DNA from: Fischerella sp. PCC 9431
GTDB taxonomy: Bacteria > Cyanobacteriota > Cyanobacteriia > Cyanobacteriales > Nostocaceae
Direction of reading: 5' to 3'
Length of the DNA: 64,000 nt
Assembly: GCF_000447295.1 (NCBI RefSeq)
Contig: NZ_KE650771.1
Location: forward strand, 4,168,282 to 4,232,281
Part shown: positions 55,581 through 64,000 of the stretch, in pieces
Layout of the letters: every line of letters begins with the position of its first letter
Position numbering within the stretch: the first letter of the stretch is position 1
Made by a program: the position numbers and the translations under genes
The notes under the pieces: model-generated
Databases searched by the model: none
What the model was told of the DNA's origin: nothing
The model's input: the letters and a program-made list of their open reading frames with translations, nothing else

Positions 55581-58517
55581 CTATTTTGTGGGCCAAGGAA
55601 TCATGGGATCAATCGCAAGTTTTCTAGATACTTTTTCTGCACCATAAAGATTGAGATGGCTGGGGTCAGAAAAATTTTCATTTGCTTCAGGCCAGATTAA
55701 ACTCAAATCCCGATATATTAAATTGGAGTTTTCAGCTAAATTTAACATATATTGCTGAAATTCGTGTTCATAATTTTTGCGTATGGGATCAAGATATTCT
55801 GCACTCAAAGGCATATTAACAAAAACTATGATAATTTTTTTCAATGCACAAAATTTTAAGACTTCTTGTAGTGCGGTGTCTTGCTCACCTACTAGTTGGA
55901 AAGATTTATAATCATTGTCATAACTACCGCTAACTTTAGGGTGTTTTTGATAGTATGTAGCTGGTTCAAAACGGATAGGTACTGATAAAAATCCATCAAA
56001 ATCAACAGCTTGCTCAAAAGTATCTTGTTCTGGCTCTATTGAGGTTTTTGGGTGAATTGCGGAATTATCTTTCACTAGGGGTAAAGACTTCAGAGTTTTA
56101 TTCAGTAAAATCTTGAGCTGATCACGCTGGTGATAGGTTGTGGAAACACTTGCTAAAGCTTGATTTAACCATTGATCTAATGCTTGATAATTATTATCTG
56201 TATGAGTTGTGTTTTTCAAGCTTTGCTCAGGCTTTGTAGATCTGTTTGAATCTTGGTTTGCTGAGGCTTTTTGTGATACTTGTTGATAACCAGGGGATGC
56301 TGCGATCGCATTAAAAGTAATATCGTCTCTACCGTTGTTAAAAGCACGCGCACCATCAGCCCAGATGATCATTTTTGGCAGTTCTGATGGATTTAACACC
56401 CGACGCAGGATAAAATCTACAACTTGTGCTGTTGCTCCATTAATTCCAAAATTAAACACATCAATATTTGAGTAACCCTGAGTTGCCAAAGTTTTAGAAA
56501 GAGTAGTGGGGTCTACTCCCCTTAAAGCGCGAGAGGAACCAATAATCAATACATCTGGTGGTTTACCATTTTTCGCAAGACGCTGTTTGTAGAGTGCTAG
56601 TTGTTCATCTAATTGGCGAACATTGAAACTTGGCATTTGCGATCGCGCTGCCAATAAAATAGCAGTTGCAGTTGCTTTTCCCCTAGTAATAGATTCATTT
56701 TCTTTTTGGGTAAATCCAGAAGCGTTAAATACCTCACTTCCAGAAGCAGACGATGTATTGGTAAAAAAGACTGTTCTTTGCAACTTCTGAGTTTCATCTT
56801 CACTAGAAGATAACTCTGGTGGAGTATTGGCAATTTTTGGTGTTTCGAGAATTAAACGAGAAGTGATGTAACCTAAAATCCAGTCTGCTTGGAGAGTCAG
56901 CAAAAACCCAAGCAAACCCCAGACTAAAGCTACTCGCCAGCCATTGTCTTCTACCTGTTGCTCTTGCGATTCTTTTTCGGCAAATAGCTGTGTTGCTAAA
57001 AGCCACCTTTTAATGATTGCACCCCAGTCCTGAGACACTTCTGCAAAAAGACTATGTATATCTTGGCTGGTTAAATCGGGACGTAGCAGAGGCTCGTTAG
57101 CTTCAGTTGTTAAAAGCTCACCAACATAAGCACCAGTAGCAGCAAATTCTGGAGTAGCCTCTGGTACTAAGCGTTCACGATTTGTAAAATCGACGCCGTA
57201 GTTCCAGAAAGGTTCCTTATTACCAGCACGACGTCCATAAATTCGTACACCTGCAATTCCTACTATTTTTAACTGCTTAACAAAATCAGTAACCTTGTTT
57301 GCTACTCGTTTACGTGATGGACACACAAGTGCTTCGCACATAATGTGTAGTAAATCGCCTTTACGTAACAAGAGGACACGAGTCCCACCTGTTTTGAAGC
57401 GAATCTCTAAGTCAGGGTTGAGCAAACGCTCAAGTAAAAAAATCATAGCAGGTTCATCGCCTGCTGAAGCTAATTCTAACGCCGATACTGCTAAATTTGG
57501 ATGTTCTGTTGCAGGTAAAGATTGCCAATCAATCCAAACTGGTTCGTGATCAGTTGTTTTGTGTCCGTAAACTGTAGCAGCGAGAATTCCTTGGGGTGCA
57601 AGGGTTTGCAGTAGAGTCAAAATTGCATCTAAGCACTGGGCTTTATCTGGAATTTGGTTAGTTGCTTTGGGGTTAGCAGAACTGCAAAATATATGTAGCG
57701 TCGATTCTTTAAGAGTTGCTGTGACTTTGATTGTCAGATCAGACAACTTTTCATTTAAAATTGTGGCGATCGCCTGCACATCTCCCCAACGCGCCCATTC
57801 TTTCAGCATGATTTCTGGAGGCGTCAAATCGACTCGCAGCATCCAGTCAAATTCGGTTTCACCTTCAACTTGGGTGGCGATCACAGCATCTTGATAACCA
57901 GATAGTTTGAGACTACGTAACTTTTGGGCTACTGGTTCCGCAATTAATGAAGGATCTGGAGTATAGCTAGACTGACAGTAAATCAGTAATCGATTTTGAT
58001 TGATGGGATTTTCGAGAGTAACTTGTTGCTTTTTGGCTTTGACTTCTACTCCAATCCCAAAACTACTAAGAGTTTCACTTAAATAGCGAGCGATGGCCTC
58101 TGGATTACCTTGACGTGCCAAACTTTCATTAGAAAGAATTAGCGCCCCACCCGTGCGACTAGATTTTTCCGCATCTGCAATTAAGGCTTGTTCTACCTCT
58201 TTCAAGTGTCGATCCAACTGGTTTAAGAAAACCTGATGACACCACTGCGGTTGATTTTCCCCCTTTTTCTGACCGTAGACGAAAACTTGGTATATTGAGG
58301 GTTGGTCTTTTTTGGTCAGAGCATCCAAATCTGTATGCTGGAGTGCGTGCAGCAAATCCAAAAGAGTACGCCAACGTTGAGGACACTCTGGACTTTCACA
58401 AAGAATGTGTAAGTCATTTCCCCGCAACCGGACTTTCACGCCTAAAGTACTGATTCCTGTTGCTTGGCTTACCCACTGTATTAAGGACTTTTGACTAACT
58501 GGTAACGCTATTTTCAT
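55581..58517 (-). CDS. DUF1574/SGNH-like protein with four N-terminal repeats
   Basis: This 978-residue protein resembles the cyanobacterial DUF1574 family. Residues 1 to about 460 contain four copies of a module with an LHI-C strand (LHILCES, LLIYCQS, LHIFCSS, LHIMCEA) and a later G-VYG-P-W segment (VFVYGQKKGENQPQW, VYGHKTTDHEPVW, IYGRRAGNKEPFW; the second copy is degenerate). A membrane segment is near 522-545. The C-terminal domain (about 650-978) has SGNH-type motifs: IIGSSRALRG, FGINGATAQ and DPSHLNLYG. This resembles DltD or AlgJ, periplasmic partners of MBOAT proteins. The topology puts the repeats in the cytoplasm and the SGNH domain outside. Confidence 0.8.
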   Translation of the reverse strand: MKIALPVSQKSLIQWVSQATGISTLGVKVRLRGNDLHILCESPECPQRWRTLLDLLHALQHTDLDALTKKDQPSIYQVFVYGQKKGENQPQWCHQVFLNQLDRHLKEVEQALIADAEKSSRTGGALILSNESLARQGNPEAIARYLSETLSSFGIGVEVKAKKQQVTLENPINQNRLLIYCQSSYTPDPSLIAEPVAQKLRSLKLSGYQDAVIATQVEGETEFDWMLRVDLTPPEIMLKEWARWGDVQAIATILNEKLSDLTIKVTATLKESTLHIFCSSANPKATNQIPDKAQCLDAILTLLQTLAPQGILAATVYGHKTTDHEPVWIDWQSLPATEHPNLAVSALELASAGDEPAMIFLLERLLNPDLEIRFKTGGTRVLLLRKGDLLHIMCEALVCPSRKRVANKVTDFVKQLKIVGIAGVRIYGRRAGNKEPFWNYGVDFTNRERLVPEATPEFAATGAYVGELLTTEANEPLLRPDLTSQDIHSLFAEVSQDWGAIIKRWLLATQLFAEKESQEQQVEDNGWRVALVWGLLGFLLTLQADWILGYITSRLILETPKIANTPPELSSSEDETQKLQRTVFFTNTSSASGSEVFNASGFTQKENESITRGKATATAILLAARSQMPSFNVRQLDEQLALYKQRLAKNGKPPDVLIIGSSRALRGVDPTTLSKTLATQGYSNIDVFNFGINGATAQVVDFILRRVLNPSELPKMIIWADGARAFNNGRDDITFNAIAASPGYQQVSQKASANQDSNRSTKPEQSLKNTTHTDNNYQALDQWLNQALASVSTTYHQRDQLKILLNKTLKSLPLVKDNSAIHPKTSIEPEQDTFEQAVDFDGFLSVPIRFEPATYYQKHPKVSGSYDNDYKSFQLVGEQDTALQEVLKFCALKKIIIVFVNMPLSAEYLDPIRKNYEHEFQQYMLNLAENSNLIYRDLSLIWPEANENFSDPSHLNLYGAEKVSRKLAIDPMIPWPTK

Positions 58518-58990
<473 letters not shown>

Positions 58991-59221
58991 ATGCAAGCTA
59001 CTAATTCACAATCTTCAGCCAATTCAGGACTTGATTTGGGTTTATTCACCATTCCCCAATCTTTGCTTTTACAAATGGGTACAGCATCAGTCATCATGTT
59101 GCTATTAGCAGAGAAAGCCACCTCAGAAACATTACAAGCTCTTGGGGAAGCTAGTGAAGAATTATTTCGTGGCGATCGCCTTCCCATCCTTGATTTTCCA
59201 GAACAAAATCTAGAAAATTAG
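58991..59221 (+). CDS. Small conserved hypothetical protein upstream of ppc
   Basis: This 76-residue protein starts at the ATG in ACCTATGCAAG. A central segment (LFTIPQSLLLQMGTASVIML) is hydrophobic with conserved-looking polar ends, and the tail is acidic. I recognise it only as a cyanobacterial protein of unknown role. It precedes ppc by 109 bases on the same strand, so the two may be co-transcribed. A longer reading starting ten residues upstream is less likely. Confidence 0.55.
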   Translation: MQATNSQSSANSGLDLGLFTIPQSLLLQMGTASVIMLLLAEKATSETLQALGEASEELFRGDRLPILDFPEQNLEN

Positions 59222-59330
59222 CGTCAAATATTATACTAGTTTTTCTCAAAATTATTGTGGCAAATTCCATGACGGTCAAGAGCAAAACCTGAAATCATAA
59301 AAAGTAATTGGCTTTACCAGAACACAACAT

Positions 59331-62300
59331 ATGAGTTCTCTTTTATACTTTTTCGCCCAGGAAGTGAATATCTACCCCGCCTCTGATTTATTTTTGCGCC
59401 ATCGGCTACAAATAGTAGAAGAATTGTGGGAGTCCGTACTCCGGCAAGAATGCGGCCAAAAAATGGTAGATCTTTTGCGTCAATTACGTGATTTGTGTTC
59501 ACCAGAAGGACAAGCAACTCTTGACCAAGCCTCCTCTGTATTTAAATTAATTGAGCAGTTAAATATCAACGAAGCTATTCGGGCAGCTCGTGCCTTTGCA
59601 TTGTACTTCCAGCTGATCAATATCATAGAACAGGACTACGAACAACGGCAGCAAATGACTCGCTATGAGGCCGTCAGTGAACCAGGAACTCAGGAAATAC
59701 CAAACACAATTCCCCTGCCAAATTCTGAAGCTTCAGAAAATAATCTCAACAGTGGACTGGGGACAGAATTGTTAAGCAAGAGTTGGCAAGCAAATCCAAA
59801 TCAGAAAAGCAAAGACACTTTCGCTACTCTATTTCCCCAGTTATACCAGCTAAACGTACCACCACAACAAATTCAACGCCTAATTGCCCAATTGGATGTG
59901 CAATTAGTATTCACTGCTCACCCCACGGAAATTGTTCGTCATACCATCCGCGATAAACAGCGACGAGTGGTAAATTTGCTGCAACAACTTGATCTTACAG
60001 AAAAACGTGTGGGAAACCCTGATTATGCTTGGGAAGTCGCAGAACTGCGGGAGCAGTTAATCCAAGAAATTCGCCTCTGGTGGCGCACTGATGAATTACA
60101 CCAGTTTAAACCCTCTGTACTGGATGAAGTAGATTATGCCCTGCACTACTTCCAAGAAGTCTTATTTGATGCGATTCCCCAACTTTATAAACGTTTCAAA
60201 TATACTTTGGCTAATACTTTTCCCTGGCTAGAACCACCAAGTAAGAACTTTTGCAAGTTTGGTTCTTGGGTAGGTGCTGACAGAGATGGGAACCCGTCAG
60301 TTACTCCAGAAATCACCTGGGAGACTGCTTGTTATCAGCGCACAATTGTTTTGGAAAGATATATTCAGTCAGTCAAACGACTGATTAATTTATTGAGTGT
60401 GTCGCTGCACTGGAGTGATGTCTTGCCAGATTTACTGGAATCATTAGAAGTAGACCAATCCCAGTTAAGTGAAGTTTACGACGAATTAGCACTGCGTTAT
60501 CGCCAAGAACCCTATCGCTTAAAAATGTCCTATTTGCTGAAGCGATTGGAAAATACACGCGATCGCAACTTAGCTTTATACACCAGAGAAACACCCAAAA
60601 CCGAAGTTCCGATGTATCGTTCTGGAGAAGAATTTTTAGCTGAACTACGTTTAATTGAACGTAACTTAGCGGAAACAGGACTCAACTGTCAGGAACTAGA
60701 AAATCTGATTTGCCAAGTCGAAATTTTTGGTTTTAACTTGACTTGTTTAGATATCCGACAAGAATCAACTCGTCATTCAGATGCTTTAAACGAGATTCTA
60801 GAATACTTTGGAATTTTAAAGTCTTCTTACAACGAACTCACAGAGGAAGAGAAAGTAACTTGGTTAGTCGGAGAATTGCAAACTCGCCGTCCACTAATTC
60901 CCGCAGAACTACCATTCTCACCAAAAACCAACGATATTATCGAAACTCTGCGGATAGTGCGATCGCTACAACGTGAGTTTGGTAATAATATTTGCAAAAC
61001 TTACATCATTAGTATGTGTCGCCAAGTCAGCGACGTCCTAGAAGTCTTGCTATTTGCCAAAGAAGCAGGGCTTTACGATCCTGGAACAGCAGTAGGTACG
61101 ATTCAAGTAGTTCCTCTATTTGAAACTGTAGAAGACTTGCAACGCTCCCGCAGCGTCATGCAACAACTATTTGAACTACCTTTATATCGTGCCTTATTGG
61201 CTGGAGGTTTTGCTGCAATCGAGAAAGACACGGAGACGCGGGGACACGGTGACACAGAGAAATCTTCTGTCACTGCGTCCCCACGCCTCTCCACTTCCTC
61301 ATCTTCCCTGACTCCCAATCTGCAAGAAGTCATGCTGGGGTATTCTGACAGCAACAAAGACTCCGGCTTTTTAAGTAGCAACTGGGAGATTCATAAAGCC
61401 CAAAAATCACTACAGCAAATAGCAGAAAATCATGGTGTGAATTTGCGGATTTTCCACGGGCGCGGCGGTTCTGTCGGACGTGGAGGTGGTCCAGCTTACG
61501 AGGCGATTTTGGCCCAGCCCGGTCATAGTATTAATGGACGCATCAAAATTACTGAACAAGGGGAAGTTTTAGCTTCTAAATATTCCTTGCGAGACTTAGC
61601 GCTGTATAATTTGGAAACAGTTACTACTGCTGTCATTCAAGCCAGCTTGTTGAAAACAGGGTTTGATGATATTCAACCCTGGAATGAAATTATGGAAGAA
61701 TTAGCAGTGCGATCGCGCACTCATTATCGTTCGTTGATCTACGAACAACCAGATTTTATCGACTTCTTCCACCAAGTTACACCCATAGAAGAAATTAGTC
61801 TCCTCCAAATTAGTTCTCGTCCAGCCCGTCGTCCTTCTGGTAAAAAAGACTTAAGCAGCCTACGGGCGATTCCTTGGGTATTTAGCTGGACACAAACACG
61901 GTTCTTGCTTCCTTCTTGGTACGGTATTGGTACAGCTTTACAAGAGTTTTTAAACGAGGAGCCAGAAGAAAACTTGCAATTATTACGCTATTTCTATATG
62001 AAATGGCCCTTCTTCAAGATGGTAATTTCCAAAGCAGAAATGACTTTGGCAAAAGTAGACTTGCAAATGGCGCAGCGTTACGTCGAAGAGTTATCTGATC
62101 CACAAGATAAACCCCGTTTCGAGAAATTATTTGAACAAATAGCTAACGAATACTATCTCACACGGGAATTGGTATTAAATATCACTGAACATCAACGACT
62201 TTTAGATGGCGATCCTGTCTTACAGCGATCAGTACAGTTACGTAATGGTACAATTGTACCATTAGGTTTTATTCAAGTTTCCCTCTTGAAGCGCCTACGC

Positions 62301-62420
62301 CAATCTAAGAATATAGCCACATCTGGAGTGATTCACTCACGATATAGTAAAGGCGAATTGCTACGCGGCGCACTGTTAACAATTAATGGTATTGCTGCTG
62401 GTATGAGAAATACGGGTTGA
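59331..62420 (+). CDS. ppc: Phosphoenolpyruvate carboxylase
   Basis: This 1029-residue enzyme fixes bicarbonate onto PEP to give oxaloacetate, feeding the TCA cycle and amino-acid synthesis. Key motifs are present: [64 protein letters not shown] and [17 protein letters not shown], plus the C-terminal [11 protein letters not shown] stretch of about 28 residues near 633-661 ([19 protein letters not shown]) is encoded by a palindromic DNA repeat and interrupts the loop before [11 protein letters not shown]. The frame is kept and all catalytic motifs remain, so the enzyme is probably active. Confidence 0.97.
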   Translation: MSSLLYFFAQEVNIYPASDLFLRHRLQIVEELWESVLRQECGQKMVDLLRQLRDLCSPEGQATLDQASSVFKLIEQLNINEAIRAARAFALYFQLINIIEQDYEQRQQMTRYEAVSEPGTQEIPNTIPLPNSEASENNLNSGLGTELLSKSWQANPNQKSKDTFATLFPQLYQLNVPPQQIQRLIAQLDVQLVFTAHPTEIVRHTIRDKQRRVVNLLQQLDLTEKRVGNPDYAWEVAELREQLIQEIRLWWRTDELHQFKPSVLDEVDYALHYFQEVLFDAIPQLYKRFKYTLANTFPWLEPPSKNFCKFGSWVGADRDGNPSVTPEITWETACYQRTIVLERYIQSVKRLINLLSVSLHWSDVLPDLLESLEVDQSQLSEVYDELALRYRQEPYRLKMSYLLKRLENTRDRNLALYTRETPKTEVPMYRSGEEFLAELRLIERNLAETGLNCQELENLICQVEIFGFNLTCLDIRQESTRHSDALNEILEYFGILKSSYNELTEEEKVTWLVGELQTRRPLIPAELPFSPKTNDIIETLRIVRSLQREFGNNICKTYIISMCRQVSDVLEVLLFAKEAGLYDPGTAVGTIQVVPLFETVEDLQRSRSVMQQLFELPLYRALLAGGFAAIEKDTETRGHGDTEKSSVTASPRLSTSSSSLTPNLQEVMLGYSDSNKDSGFLSSNWEIHKAQKSLQQIAENHGVNLRIFHGRGGSVGRGGGPAYEAILAQPGHSINGRIKITEQGEVLASKYSLRDLALYNLETVTTAVIQASLLKTGFDDIQPWNEIMEELAVRSRTHYRSLIYEQPDFIDFFHQVTPIEEISLLQISSRPARRPSGKKDLSSLRAIPWVFSWTQTRFLLPSWYGIGTALQEFLNEEPEENLQLLRYFYMKWPFFKMVISKAEMTLAKVDLQMAQRYVEELSDPQDKPRFEKLFEQIANEYYLTRELVLNITEHQRLLDGDPVLQRSVQLRNGTIVPLGFIQVSLLKRLRQSKNIATSGVIHSRYSKGELLRGALLTINGIAAGMRNTG
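61232..61292. repeat. Palindromic repeat inserted in frame in ppc
   Basis: GGAGACGCGGGGAC on the left is imperfectly complementary to GTCCCCACGCCTCTCC on the right, with GTGACACAGAGAA/TTCTGTCAC inside. The same unit family appears in intergenic DNA near 31190-31250 and in the gene at 19376. Confidence 0.75.
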
Positions 62421-62546
62421 TGTATTAGGATTTTGTCAACAATATTTAGGGCTTACATTCCCCGATTCTCGGTTAAATTTGAGCGCGATCGCAGCTTTAG
62501 TCAAAACTTTGGTTCAGCCAAGAAACTGATAAATCTGCTTAATTAT

Positions 62547-62601
62547 CAGTCTACTAAAAGTAGACTTGCGCTCTTAGCCCGCAGTTTACTTGCGGGCTTC
62601 C
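62547..62601 (+). repeat. Two-hairpin dispersed repeat, copy D
   Basis: AGTCTACTAAAAGTAGACT is stem one, TGCGCTCTTAGC the connector, and CCGCAGTTTACTTGCGGGC stem two. The layout equals copies A-C, with the connector partly changed. Confidence 0.72.
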
Positions 62602-62710
62602 GGGCTTTTGGATTTGCAAACAACTAAATACTTAATCTGATAATATTTATCAAAATCACGTTCAGTACTGTATGGGCGCAAAGCTTTGCGCTGCTACCAA
62701 CAAATAAAAA

Positions 62711-62962
62711 ATGGCTAAAAACCGAATTTTAATTTGCACCTTTTTTGCTTTACTATCTGGCTTTTTGAGTGGTTATATTGGAGGTCAAATCAGCTTAAGT
62801 CTTCATAGCCAAAAATGTCAAAATCAAGCCTGGGGTTTCAAGCAAGCATGTAGTGCTTGGGTAACACCAGGTGCGATCTGGCAAGGTAGTACAACAGGAT
62901 TATGGACTGGTACAATTTTAGGGGCGTTTTTCGGTGGTTTGGTGACACGCCCCCAAAGATGA
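62711..62962 (+). CDS. Small membrane protein, hypothetical
   Basis: This 83-residue protein has two hydrophobic segments (about 6-28 and 58-78) rich in glycine (GFLSGYIGGQ and GTILGAFFGGL). Between them is a loop with two cysteines (KCQNQAWGFKQAC), which could form a disulfide if outside. It is a glycine-zipper-like hairpin by appearance. No family is recognised. A low-complexity repeat block follows its stop codon. Confidence 0.6.
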   Translation: MAKNRILICTFFALLSGFLSGYIGGQISLSLHSQKCQNQAWGFKQACSAWVTPGAIWQGSTTGLWTGTILGAFFGGLVTRPQR

Positions 62963-62964
62963 GA

Positions 62965-63110
62965 AATAAGGGATAGGGGATCAGGGATAGGGGATCGGGA
63001 ATTGGGCATGGGGCATTGGTTATTCTCCCCGCACCCTGCACCCTGCACCCTGCACCCTGCTCCCTTGTCTCCCTTGTCCCTCTTGTTTTCCTTGTCTTCC
63101 TTCCCTTATC
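62965..63110. repeat. Composite low-complexity intergenic repeat
   Basis: GATAGGGGATCAGGGATAGG units, then four CACCCTG hexa/heptamer-like copies (CCCTGCACCCTGCACCCTG), then CTCCCTTGTCTCCCTTGTCC. It is the same mosaic type as the blocks near 1.3, 21.9, 24.0, 31.2 and 58.6 kb. Confidence 0.75.
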
Positions 63111-63489
63111 CTTCTGCTTCCTGTCTCCTGGTTCTTGGTTTTAAGTCAGTCCAAGCATTAATACTAGTGTCAAAGCAGCGCCAAGATCCGTCTTTGTTTT
63201 CTTGATAACAAAATAAGCAGCGATCGCTAGCATTAAAATCATCTGTTAAATAATATACCATACCTCGAAAAGGGTAGGTTTTACGACTCAATCGCTTGGC
63301 TACGGCTTGATTAGGACATTCGACCATAAATACAGGTTGTCCATCAAGATGAGCCAAAGAGAAGATGCACATCCGCAAAATTGCTCTTAGCCAGCTTTCT
63401 GAGTTTTCAAAATAATCATCAATAATTTTATTGGTCAGAGCTTTTTCTAGGGTACGGTCTTTTTTTTGAGGAGTATGAGGGTCAGACAT
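63106..63489 (-). CDS. Conserved hypothetical protein
   Basis: This 127-residue soluble protein has no known motif. It reads as a compact alpha/beta protein (LEKALTNKIIDDYFENSE, GQPVFMVECPNQAVAKRLSR, DRCLFCYQENKDGSW) with four cysteines, two of them in RCLFC. AGGTGG precedes the ATG at 63489, supporting this start over one six residues upstream. Its 3' end abuts the repeat block. I know it only as a type of cyanobacterial hypothetical protein. Confidence 0.65.
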   Translation of the reverse strand: MSDPHTPQKKDRTLEKALTNKIIDDYFENSESWLRAILRMCIFSLAHLDGQPVFMVECPNQAVAKRLSRKTYPFRGMVYYLTDDFNASDRCLFCYQENKDGSWRCFDTSINAWTDLKPRTRRQEAEG

Positions 63490-63815
63490 TGCACCACCTA
63501 TGACCAAAACAGTTGTGAATTTCGGTATTCGGAATTTAGAACTTAGAACTAACTTCCAAAATTCCGAATAGTCAATTTTAAACTAGATTGACTATACCTT
63601 TGGTTAGAGATTAAACCAAAATTTATATATATACAAGCGTATACGAAAATATACGGCAATAGCTTAGATATTATTATCTAGTTTTTGTTGATTCTTCTAC
63701 ATCAAATCTGTTTGGGAACAGGCTTTTCCAAAAATCAGGTGTCTGAAAAAAGTAACTACTACTGAGTGTCCTTATACTTGCTAAAATCCAAGTGTAACGA
63801 TAAAGTGATATAGTC
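63490..63815. other. Divergent intergenic region with tandem dyads
   Basis: TATTCGGAATTT/AAATTCCGAATA (63526-63570) is a perfect 12-bp dyad. TAGTCAAT/ATTGACTA (63569-63594) is a perfect 8-bp dyad immediately next to it. A GTATACGAAAATATACG motif follows near 63637. These could be operators or leader structures for the two divergent genes. Confidence 0.55.
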
Positions 63816-64000
63816 ATGACTACCGGAAGCAACGAAGTTCAGCCAACGACCAAGGGTGCTGATGCTATTGATGAGGCGATCGCCCAAGGAATTGATTTTG
63901 ACGGTACTCCCATCCCACCTGCCAAGTTGGAACTTTATCATCAAGTCATGGGATTAGAGGCAAACAGACAACGTAGTGGCGTCAGTAATACCATGCGATC
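63816..64000 (+). CDS. Hypothetical protein, 5' part (runs off window)
   Basis: An open frame from the ATG at 63816 continues to the window end (61 codons). It reads MTTGSNEVQPTTKGADAIDE, then GIDFDGTPIPPAKLELYHQV, and ends near SGVSNTMR. It looks coding, with a polar N-terminus and a helical segment rich in charged residues. I cannot name the family from this part. A frame on the opposite strand over the same DNA is a shadow. Confidence 0.6.
   Translation, partial: MTTGSNEVQPTTKGADAIDEAIAQGIDFDGTPIPPAKLELYHQVMGLEANRQRSGVSNTMR

Noticed and set aside
62433-62627. 64-codon frame after ppc
   Set aside because: Half of it is the two-hairpin repeat, so it is most likely chance.

Overview
The window comes from a cyanobacterium, most probably a filamentous one of the Nostocales. 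The evidence is psbA (photosystem II D1), cyanobacterial PEP carboxylase, a Tic20-family protein, very frequent GCGATCGC (HIP1) palindromes, several cyanobacteria-only families, and a complete Hmp-type chemotaxis-like locus as described for hormogonium motility in Nostoc punctiforme. I cannot name the genus from sequence alone. No tRNA, rRNA, CRISPR array, prophage or intact insertion sequence was seen.

Layout. 1-8.4 kb: a truncated Ser/Thr kinase, an orphan ATP-grasp ligase, a short-chain dehydrogenase, an exported dimethylformamidase-like protein and the Mg transporter MgtE. 8.4-13.9 kb: small membrane proteins, a NERD protein, a phosphotransferase and a zinc metallopeptidase, separated by repeat-rich spacers. 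13.9-23.8 kb: a cell-envelope block with a TpsA-like exoprotein, a beta-helix/SLH protein, a YARHG membrane protein and a second beta-helix lipoprotein. 24.2-41.1 kb: housekeeping genes (thiE-thiS, argG, rpsF, glyA, tilS) mixed with transporters and small conserved genes. 39.3-51.9 kb: hmpF divergent from hmpABCDE, which together should control type IV pilus motility. 52.6-58.5 kb: psbA, then an MBOAT acyltransferase and a large SGNH/DUF1574 protein that look like a two-component polysaccharide acylation system. 59.3-64 kb: ppc and small hypothetical genes.

The non-coding DNA is unusually repeat-rich. It holds a 152-bp MITE-like element with 13-bp inverted ends and exact 9-bp flanking direct repeats. 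It also holds two shorter elements sharing GGGATGCTCYC-type ends, four copies of a two-hairpin repeat, three minisatellites with 20-, 21- and 9-bp units, and several composite low-complexity blocks. One palindromic repeat family has also entered coding sequence in frame twice, including inside PEP carboxylase.

The strongest candidates for less-described biology are the four-fold-repeat SGNH protein with its MBOAT partner, the in-frame palindromic insertions, and the envelope block with two differently anchored DUF1565 beta-helix proteins. All functional calls are by reading motifs and family resemblance; no database search was run.
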